A stretch of DNA of 9,734 bases from Candidatus Nanoanaerosalina archaeon (GTDB lineage Archaea; Nanohalarchaeota; Nanosalinia; Nanosalinales; Nanoanaerosalinaceae): NCBI GenBank assembly GCA_022729285.1, contig JALDAI010000023.1, positions 1 through 9,734 on the forward strand. Direction: 5' to 3'. The position numbers were made by a program, and so were the translations under genes. A model generated the notes under the pieces. The model saw nothing but the letters and a program-made list of their open reading frames with translations. It was not told the origin of the DNA and searched no databases. Shown here piece after piece: positions 5,089-9,734 of this stretch. Every line of letters begins with the position of its first letter. The stretch's first letter is position 1.

Positions 5089-5370
5089 ATGGACAGAATC
5101 GGTTTTTTCGAAAGCTCTGAAAAATGGGAAAGAAGCCTGGGTAAAGGAGTTTTCAAACTTCATTTCAGAGAGAAAGAAGGTACAGGTCATGCTGTTTGTG
5201 ACAGAGCTTCTGGAAAGTGCGAAGTCCATTACGACAAGTTCAATCCTCATGAGAACTTTGTTAGACATATATGGCATGATTCCCCTGAAGTTATCTTACA
5301 CGGTTTATCAGCTGTAGGATTAACGCTTTCAATGGGAGGTCTACTGTCTTACTTCTTCAAAAAATCTTGA
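5089..5370 (+). CDS. Small tail-anchored protein with Cys/His-rich cytoplasmic part
   Basis: 93 residues, family not recognised. Residues 1-66 are soluble and hold Cys37 and Cys44 (CDRASGKC) plus His34, His47, His54, His60 and His63. That is an unusually dense set of metal-ligand residues for so short a chain. Residues 68-89 are one hydrophobic segment (VILHGLSAVGLTLSMGGLLSYF) closed by two lysines near the C-terminus. This predicts a tail-anchored membrane protein; the lysines favour a cytoplasmic C-terminus by the positive-inside rule, which would put the Cys/His part outside if there is only one span. It stands alone on the plus strand with its own promoter, 70 bp before gatA, and may be co-transcribed with gatA by read-through. 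The gene is probably real because start, promoter and composition agree, but its role is unknown. Confidence 0.65.
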   Translation: MDRIGFFESSEKWERSLGKGVFKLHFREKEGTGHAVCDRASGKCEVHYDKFNPHENFVRHIWHDSPEVILHGLSAVGLTLSMGGLLSYFFKKS

Positions 5371-5404
5371 TAATTTTTTTACTTATTTAAATCTCGTTCA
5401 ATCG

Positions 5405-5420
5405 TTTAATAGTATATACA
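5405..5420 (+). promoter_or_regulatory. Promoter of gatA-gatB
   Basis: TTTAATAG followed by TATATACA lies 21-36 bp before the gatA ATG at 5441. Depending on which box is used, the mRNA would be leaderless or carry a leader of under 10 nt. An AGAGGT Shine-Dalgarno-like site (5429-5434) is present before the ATG, so a short leader, or read-through from upstream, is possible. Confidence 0.4.
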
Positions 5421-5440
5421 GTTGAATAAGAGGTTGTTCT

Positions 5441-6850
5441 ATGGTTTCAAAAAAAAGTGTTAAACAGGTTCTGGCGGAAGATAGGGAGATGGATTTTGAA
5501 AAGTTCAGGAAAGATGTTGAAAAAGTTGATAAGAAGATTAATGCGGTAAGAAGCAAAAATTTAGAGATTAAAAGTAAAGAAGGCCGTTTAAAAGGCCTAC
5601 CTATCTCCGCGAAAGACAATATATGCGTAAAAGGGTTCAACGCTACCGCCGGATCTAAGATATTAGAAAGTTATTCTCCACAGTTCGATGCCACGGCTGT
5701 AAAAAGGTTGAAGGACAAAGGAGCGAACTTTTTCGCAAAGACTAACCAGGATGAGTTCGGTTTCGGCACTTTCTCAACCAATTCAGCTTATGAAACCCCA
5801 AAAAACCCTTATGATACTGAAAGGGTTACAGGAGGTTCTTCAGGAGGTGCTGCTGCTCTTACCGCAGCTTTAACTGAGCCACATATCGCTTTAGGTCAGT
5901 CAACAGGAGGATCAATTTCTAATCCTGCTGCTTTCTGCGGAGTTGTTGGTTTTACACCTACTTACGGAAGGGTTTCCCGTTACGGATTAATCGATTACGC
6001 GAACTCTCTGGATAAGATAGGTTCTTTAGCAAAAACAGTTGAGGACGCGGCGATGGCTTTAGACATAATCTCCGGACACGATAAAAAAGATTTCACGACA
6101 TCAAAGAAATCCTACAAAGGCTTGGAAGATGTTCCTGCCGAAGTGGATGGGATGAAAATAGGAGTTCCTAAACAGTATATGGAGTTTGAAGGTATGGATG
6201 AAAGAGTTAGGAAAAAAGTCTGGGAAAGCATAAAGATGTTTGAAGATTTAGGCGGTGAGGTTGAAGAAGTAAGTCTGCCAAAGGTAGGGAAGGACTTTGT
6301 AATACCTTCATACTATATCACTGCTATCTCTGAGGCTTCAACCAATTTAGCAAGGTACTGCGGAATGAGGTACGGTTTAGAAGACAACCCTGAGAAAAAA
6401 AGCTTTGACGACTACTTTTCAGAGATAAGATCTAAAGGTTTTGGAAAAGAGGTTAAGAGAAGAGTTTTACTAGGCCATTTCGCAAGACAAGAAGGTCTTA
6501 GAGAATCCTACTACCTCAAGGCGTTAAAGGTAAGAAGGCTTATAATAGAGGAGTACAAGGAAGCTTTCAAAGAATATGATATCTTAGCATCGCCTACGAT
6601 GCCTATAACCGCTCCAAGGTTCGATGAAGCGGATAAGCTGGAGCCGGTGGAAGTTTACGCCATGGATACTTTAACCGTAGGCCCTAACTTTGCAGGACTC
6701 CCTCAGTTATCCGTGCCTTGTGGAACAGTTGACAAAATGCCTGTAGGACTACACCTGTTAGGAAACCATTTCGAAGAAAGAAAGCTTGTAAGAGCGGGTA
6801 AAGCTTTTGAAAAGAGTTTCGGCCAAATAAAAAGGCCTGAGGTGAGGTGA
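5441..6850 (+). CDS. gatA: Asp-tRNA(Asn)/Glu-tRNA(Gln) amidotransferase subunit A (GatA)
   Basis: Amidase-signature subunit that hydrolyses glutamine and passes ammonia to GatB. 469 residues, full length. The Ser-cisSer-Lys triad is intact: Lys58 in SAKDN, Ser134 in GGSSGG and nucleophile Ser158 in STGGS. The block VTGGSSGGAAALTAAL and the later VSRYGLIDYANSLDKIG are typical GatA. The glutamine-binding region EVKRRVLLG and the Asp in AMDTLTV are also kept. Unusual points: the signature reads QSTGGSISNPAA where GatA normally has DTGGS followed by IRxPAA, so the conserved Asp and Arg are both replaced. ArgTyrAsp is ArgTyrCys in RYCGMRYG, and the segment after RRVLLG differs from the usual ALSSG. 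The reading frame and downstream gatB are normal, so it is presumably functional. It is the first gene of a two-gene unit with gatB, and its GatC partner is 4.3 kb upstream. Confidence 0.95.
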   Translation: MVSKKSVKQVLAEDREMDFEKFRKDVEKVDKKINAVRSKNLEIKSKEGRLKGLPISAKDNICVKGFNATAGSKILESYSPQFDATAVKRLKDKGANFFAKTNQDEFGFGTFSTNSAYETPKNPYDTERVTGGSSGGAAALTAALTEPHIALGQSTGGSISNPAAFCGVVGFTPTYGRVSRYGLIDYANSLDKIGSLAKTVEDAAMALDIISGHDKKDFTTSKKSYKGLEDVPAEVDGMKIGVPKQYMEFEGMDERVRKKVWESIKMFEDLGGEVEEVSLPKVGKDFVIPSYYITAISEASTNLARYCGMRYGLEDNPEKKSFDDYFSEIRSKGFGKEVKRRVLLGHFARQEGLRESYYLKALKVRRLIIEEYKEAFKEYDILASPTMPITAPRFDEADKLEPVEVYAMDTLTVGPNFAGLPQLSVPCGTVDKMPVGLHLLGNHFEERKLVRAGKAFEKSFGQIKRPEVR

Positions 6851-6851
6851 T
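6844..6851 (+). promoter_or_regulatory. Shine-Dalgarno of gatB overlapping the gatA stop
   Basis: GAGGTGAT, a full match to the archaeal 16S rRNA 3' end complement, covers the gatA TGA (6848-6850) and lies 3 nt before the gatB ATG at 6855. The overlap implies coupled translation and roughly equal output of the two subunits. Confidence 0.75.
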
Positions 6852-6854
6852 AAC

Positions 6855-8273
6855 ATGGAAGACAAAGGAGTTATGATAGGGCTTGAGACACATATACAAC
6901 TAGATACTGAATCAAAACTTTTCTGCGGATGTTCTGCAGATCTCTCAGATGAGCCTAACAAGAATACTTGTGAAGTCTGCCTGGGGATGCCGGGTGCCAA
7001 GCCTAGAACTAACAAAAAAGTTTTAGAGTATGCTCTAAAGGCTTGTTTAGCTCTTGACTGTAGCATAAACAGTGAAATGAGGTTTTCCAGGAAAACTTAC
7101 TTCTACCCTGATATGTCGAAGAACTTCCAGATAACCCAGCACGAAACCCCTGTCGGCGAAAACGGTGTTTTGAAGACAAAGTTGGGCGGTGAAGACCGTG
7201 AAGTAAGGATAAAAAGGATCCACATGGAAGAAGATCCTGCTAAGATAAACCACGTAGGAGGCGGTATCTCTTCTTCAAATTATACTTTACTAGACTACAA
7301 TAGAGCAGGAATCCCGTTGATAGAAGTTGTTACCAAACCTGATCTTAAAAGCCCTAAGGAAGCTAGAAACTTTTTACAGAAGCTTACTAGGATAATGGAG
7401 TACTTAGGAATCTACGATCCTTCCTCTGATTTATCGATAAAATCTGATGCTAACATATCGATAGAAGGAGGGGAAAGGGTTGAGGTAAAGAACATTACGG
7501 GTACTAAAGGTATTGAAAAAGCTTTGAACTATGAGATAATGAGGCAGAAGAACCTGAAGAAAAGAGGTCGAGAGATTAAAAGGGAGACTAGAGCATACAG
7601 TGCTGCTCAGGAAATCACAACTTCTATGAGGCAGAAAGAGTCTGAAGCAGGTTATGGATACATTGTTGAGCCTGATCTAACGCTTCTTAGAGCTGATAAA
7701 AGTTTAGTTAGTGAAGTTGAGCAGAGTATTCCTGAACTACCGGATAAAAAGTTTGAAAGATTCGTAAAAGAATACGGTTTAAGCGAGGAGGTAGCGGAAT
7801 CCCTTATCACGGACAAGGTTCTTGCGGAAGACTTTGAAGAGTTAGCGGAAACCCATGACCATAATATCTTAGCTAACTGGATGTCTAAGGAGTTGAAAAA
7901 AACGCTTAACTACAATGAGAAAACTTACTCTGAAATATGTGGCGGAAAGGAAAATGTTTCATACCTTGTAAAACTTTTAGAGAAGGATAGTATAACCGAT
8001 CTAAACGCTGAGAAAGCTCTTAGAAAGGTTGTTGAAGAGGGTATCAGTGCGGAAAAAGTTGTTGAGGAAGAGGATTTGCTTAAGTCAAGCTCTGACGAGG
8101 TTGATGGATTTATCTCTGAAGCTGTTTCTGAGAACCCGGGCGCTGTTGAAGATGTTTTATCGGGTAAAGATGGCGCTATAAACTTTTTGGTTGGCCAGGT
8201 TATGAAGAAATCGAAGGGTAAAGTAGATCCTAAGAAAGCTAGAGAGCTTTTAGAAAAAGAGATAAAGGAGTGA
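6855..8273 (+). CDS. gatB: Asp-tRNA(Asn)/Glu-tRNA(Gln) amidotransferase subunit B (GatB)
   Basis: Kinase and tRNA-binding subunit. It phosphorylates the carboxylate of Asp or Glu on tRNA with ATP and transfers ammonia received from GatA. 472 residues, the normal full length. The N-terminal GLETHIQL motif is followed by a four-cysteine zinc site (Cys24, Cys26, Cys39, Cys42: CGC then CEVCLGMPG). Next come the kinase-core segments YFYPDMSKNFQITQ, RIHMEEDPAK and LLDYNRAGIPLIEVV, then VEVKNI. The C-terminal third is the helical domain and YqeY-like tail (INFLVGQVMKKSKGKVDP) that grips tRNA. Nothing is missing. It begins 4 nt after gatA with a strong Shine-Dalgarno and ends at a T-tract. Whether the complex serves Asn-tRNA, Gln-tRNA or both cannot be read from the window; archaea often have GatDE for Gln. 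Confidence 0.97.
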   Translation: MEDKGVMIGLETHIQLDTESKLFCGCSADLSDEPNKNTCEVCLGMPGAKPRTNKKVLEYALKACLALDCSINSEMRFSRKTYFYPDMSKNFQITQHETPVGENGVLKTKLGGEDREVRIKRIHMEEDPAKINHVGGGISSSNYTLLDYNRAGIPLIEVVTKPDLKSPKEARNFLQKLTRIMEYLGIYDPSSDLSIKSDANISIEGGERVEVKNITGTKGIEKALNYEIMRQKNLKKRGREIKRETRAYSAAQEITTSMRQKESEAGYGYIVEPDLTLLRADKSLVSEVEQSIPELPDKKFERFVKEYGLSEEVAESLITDKVLAEDFEELAETHDHNILANWMSKELKKTLNYNEKTYSEICGGKENVSYLVKLLEKDSITDLNAEKALRKVVEEGISAEKVVEEEDLLKSSSDEVDGFISEAVSENPGAVEDVLSGKDGAINFLVGQVMKKSKGKVDPKKARELLEKEIKE

Positions 8274-8291
8274 ATGCTCTCTTTTTTTCTC
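8274..8291 (+). terminator. T-tract terminator of gatA-gatB
   Basis: A run of seven T (8282-8288) in a pyrimidine-only stretch starts 9 nt after the gatB stop. It lies in the 42-bp convergent gap before the HAD gene stop at 8316. On the minus strand I see no comparable T-run for the HAD gene. Confidence 0.55.
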
Positions 8292-8315
8292 TTTCTAAAG
8301 TTTTTCAACTTATTT

Positions 8316-8969
8316 TCAGCTCAAAATCTTTTTCAGTTCTTTAAGGCTGTTGATCTCATATGTAGGTTTCTTTGTTACGTAGTAGCCTTCTCTGTGTTCT
8401 CTTCTCAAGAAAACTGAGTCGATACCTAGCTTATGAGCCGCTTCTATGTCTGCGGAGGAGTCTCCTACAAAAAGAGGGTTTTCCAGACCCATCTCATCTA
8501 TACATTTTTGTACGTAGTAAGTCTCCGGTTTCATCCTCCAAAGACCTTTCAAAGATTTCTCTCTACCTAATGAACAGTCAAAATCTATCCCTGAGTATTT
8601 TTCTGCTATAAAATCAATTATTGCTTGCTGGTTGTTTGATACAATTCCTTTAGGAAGATCGATGTCTCCTAAATGGTCTATATCGGGGTAAAGGGTTTTG
8701 TACCCGTTTAAAATCATTCTTTTTTGGAGTCTGTATGTTACGTCTTCTTTCTCTTCCCAGAACTGTTCGGTATTTATCCCGTGTTTTTCACAGGTTTTCT
8801 GAACATGTTCAGGTGTATAACCTGGTATAAACGTTTTAACATCTCTTTTACTGGGGTTGACTCCTTTCTTTTTGAAAAGTTTTTTTATAGCCTGTTCGTA
8901 TCTTTGTCCTGGCTGGTAAAGTTCAATAAGAACTCCGTCGTTGTCTAATATAATTCCGTCGTACTTCAT
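8316..8969 (-). CDS. HAD-superfamily phosphatase (phosphoglycolate-phosphatase-like)
   Basis: 217 residues from ATG at 8969. A TTG 24 bp further upstream is in frame, but starting at MKYDGIILDNDGVL gives the standard family N-terminus. All four HAD motifs are present: Asp9 and Asp11 in LDNDGVLI (nucleophile and acid/base), Ser111 in IVSNN, Lys147 in RMKPET, and Asp170 with Asp174 in GDSSADIEAA. Between motifs I and II lies a helical cap (about 18-90), as in subfamily I enzymes acting on small phosphorylated metabolites such as phosphoglycolate, nucleotides or sugar phosphates. The substrate cannot be told from sequence. It is a Mg-dependent cytoplasmic enzyme. It is convergent with gatB and divergent from the Trm5-like gene. 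Confidence 0.88.
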   Translation of the reverse strand: MKYDGIILDNDGVLIELYQPGQRYEQAIKKLFKKKGVNPSKRDVKTFIPGYTPEHVQKTCEKHGINTEQFWEEKEDVTYRLQKRMILNGYKTLYPDIDHLGDIDLPKGIVSNNQQAIIDFIAEKYSGIDFDCSLGREKSLKGLWRMKPETYYVQKCIDEMGLENPLFVGDSSADIEAAHKLGIDSVFLRREHREGYYVTKKPTYEINSLKELKKILS

Positions 8970-9016
8970 ATCTAACACTTTTTTATTATTCAAAACAATA
9001 CTGACAGTAAGTGGTT

Positions 9017-9052
9017 AGCTCCTATGATGAACAATTCAAGATCTGAGGAGTT
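9017..9052 (+). ncRNA. Candidate box C/D kink-turn RNA element
   Basis: Box C ATGATGA (9024-9030, perfect RUGAUGA) is followed after exactly 12 nt by box D CTGA (9043-9046). Both are enclosed by a 6-bp stem (AGCTCC 9017-9022 with GGAGTT 9047-9052, one G-T wobble). Folded, this gives a 3-nt bulge (TAT), tandem G-A and A-G pairs, a T-T pair and a G-C pair, the standard L7Ae-binding kink-turn. A 12-nt box spacing is the usual guide length in archaeal C/D sRNAs; the enclosed guide is ACAATTCAAGAT. A TATA-like TTTTTTATTAT at 8977-8987 precedes it and T-tracts at 9073-9096 follow, so it could be an independent transcript. A second C'/D' pair is not visible, so it is either a half guide RNA or a protein-binding element. 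I did not recognise the target. Confidence 0.5.
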
Positions 9053-9116
9053 TATTATACTACTGTCGTCCGTTTCTTTTTTCTCTTAATCTTTTTAGGT
9101 GATTAACTTATTTAAC

Positions 9117-9150
9117 TGTAACCTTTGGTTTTCATCGGACGGTGGTTACA
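9117..9150. promoter_or_regulatory. Inverted repeat just upstream of the Trm5-like gene promoter
   Basis: TGTAACC (9117-9123) and GGTTACA (9144-9150) pair perfectly over a 20-nt loop. Outside them ACTGTCG (9062-9068) is complementary to CGACAGT (9160-9166), which touches the TATA-like box, and CGTCCG (9067-9072) matches CGGACG (9136-9141). Several overlapping dyads in one short gap suggest an operator or a structured RNA. The gap 8970-9196 holds no protein gene I can support. Confidence 0.35.
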
Positions 9151-9160
9151 AAAAAGTTCC

Positions 9161-9173
9161 GACAGTTTTAAAC
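9161..9173 (+). promoter_or_regulatory. TATA promoter of the Trm5-like gene
   Basis: GTTTTAAAC (9165-9173) is centred about 28 bp before the ATG at 9197, preceded by CCGACA, a possible BRE. The implied mRNA leader is 0-3 nt; the GGAG at 9179-9182 is then probably not used as a ribosome site. Confidence 0.45.
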
Positions 9174-9196
9174 TAATTGGAGAAAACTTTTACTTT

Positions 9197-9734
9197 ATGA
9201 AGTACGGAGAAAGAGTGGCTGAACTGTTTGAAAAACAAGGATTCAAGATAAATCAGTGTTTTAGCGGTTTTAACAACGTTTTCAAAGCTGAAAAGGGAGA
9301 CGAAATTCTTTTAGTAGGTTTTGATGGTTCTGAAAAGCTTGAAAAAGTTTTGGAAAGTATAAAGAGTTTTTCTGAGCTCAAGGAAAAAGGGAAGAAAGTT
9401 TTCTTTACTTGTATGAACGGTGAAGAAGAGGTTGACAAGGTTGAAAAAGTATGTGGTGAGTTAGGTGTTGAGCCTTCATTTTTCCAAAAAAGCTTTGACA
9501 AAAAGCCTGAACCTCCTGAAAACATGCCTTCATCTTATGAGGTGATAGGATCTGTCGTGGTTATAAGTCCGGGTCATGGAAGCTTCGATGAAAAAGAAGT
9601 AGCGGAATACATCGTTGATATGAACCCGAATGTGGAAACTGTCTTGTTAAAGACTGGAGATCTTTCAGGAGAGTTCCGAGTTGGGGAGTACCGAACAATT
9701 TATGGAGAAGAAACTGAGACGGTTTACAAAGAAC
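9197..9734 (+). CDS. Trm5-like tRNA (guanine37-N1)-methyltransferase, N-terminal part (runs off the window)
   Basis: The window holds 179 codons. Residues 113-179 match the D2 domain of archaeal Trm5, which makes m1G37 next to the anticodon to prevent frameshifting. They include SYEVIGSVVVI, then KEVAEYIVDMNPNVETVLLK, then GEFRVGEYRTIYGEETETVYKE, corresponding to the Gly-Glu-x-Arg and Gly-Glu-x-x-Thr-x-x-x-x-x-Glu segments just before the catalytic domain. The S-adenosylmethionine-binding domain lies beyond the edge. Residues 1-110 are less typical of the usual D1 domain. They are Lys/Glu-rich with strands EILLVGF and KKVFFTC, then a Pro-rich linker (KKPEPPENMP). A paralogue such as a Trm5a or Taw2-type wyosine-pathway enzyme cannot be excluded. 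ATG 9197 fits a near-leaderless start. Confidence 0.82.
   Translation, partial: MKYGERVAELFEKQGFKINQCFSGFNNVFKAEKGDEILLVGFDGSEKLEKVLESIKSFSELKEKGKKVFFTCMNGEEEVDKVEKVCGELGVEPSFFQKSFDKKPEPPENMPSSYEVIGSVVVISPGHGSFDEKEVAEYIVDMNPNVETVLLKTGDLSGEFRVGEYRTIYGEETETVYKE

Noticed and set aside
1111..5410. Similar strings CTCGCTGTTCAA (after gatC) and CTCGTTCAAT (before gatA) as insertion-site duplications
   Set aside because: They differ by internal bases and are short, so they are not convincing as a target-site duplication.
8970..8993. Longer start (TTG at 8993) for the HAD phosphatase
   Set aside because: The ATG at 8969 gives the normal family N-terminus directly before the first catalytic motif, and the extra eight residues add nothing recognisable.
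9024..9089. Possible 21-residue peptide starting at the ATG-ATG of box C
   Set aside because: No Shine-Dalgarno before it, composition without clear sense, and the same bases form a precise kink-turn, which explains them better.
9097..9103. AGGTGAT, a strong Shine-Dalgarno match
   Set aside because: No ATG, GTG or TTG lies at a usable distance downstream; the next real start is at 9197. Probably chance.
1..9734. tRNA genes, CRISPR arrays, insertion sequences or integrase genes
   Set aside because: I looked for T-loop-like GGTTC motifs with cloverleaf arms, regularly spaced repeats of CRISPR length, transposase or integrase motifs and terminal inverted repeats, and found none.

Overview
The window reads as archaeal, most likely a small-genome DPANN-type archaeon. 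The support is a FtsZ with the archaeal GLGAGG and CCGLGGGTGTG segments, a GatCAB amidotransferase, and a tRNA-methyltransferase that looks like Trm5, an archaeal/eukaryotic family. The promoters are BRE/TATA-like and sit about 24-28 bp before several start codons, implying leaderless mRNAs. DNA is AT-rich and intergenic gaps are short apart from a few signal-rich ones. A finer placement (for example Nanohaloarchaeota-like) is only a guess from overall flavour.

Layout. 1-383 (-) is the N-terminal part of ftsZ. 384-811 is a divergent regulatory gap holding an inverted repeat over the ftsZ promoter and a helically phased array of TGCCCA sites. 812-1093 (+) is gatC. 1094-5440 is an accessory block that separates gatC from gatA and gatB. 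It holds a small membrane-tethered helix-turn-helix protein (1251-1547, +), and converging on it with a 1-bp gap a minus-strand group: an alpha/beta-hydrolase-like gene (4428-3880), a 536-residue winged-helix protein of unknown function (3816-2206), and, directly abutting it, a short thymidylate-synthase homologue lacking the catalytic cysteine (2205-1549). Two small plus-strand genes follow (4701-4982, possibly a remnant of a restriction-enzyme N-terminus; 5089-5370, a tail-anchored Cys/His-rich protein). 5441-8273 (+) is gatA-gatB, translationally close. 8316-8969 (-) is a HAD-family phosphatase. 8970-9196 is a divergent gap with a textbook box C/D kink-turn. 9197-9734 (+) is the start of a Trm5-like gene cut by the window edge.

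How the genes relate. GatA, GatB and GatC form one tRNA-dependent amidotransferase (Asp-tRNA(Asn) and/or Glu-tRNA(Gln) to Asn-/Gln-tRNA), yet here gatC has its own promoter and lies 4.3 kb from its partners. Together with Trm5 the core genes are tRNA-centred. The most promising unexplained system is the winged-helix plus cysteine-less thymidylate-synthase pair. Its nucleotide-phosphate and uracil-recognition residues are kept while the nucleophile is gone, which suggests a nucleotide-sensing or non-canonical enzyme module. Its neighbours, a hydrolase-like protein with Asp in place of Ser and a membrane-bound HTH protein, may belong to the same module, but that is inference from position only.
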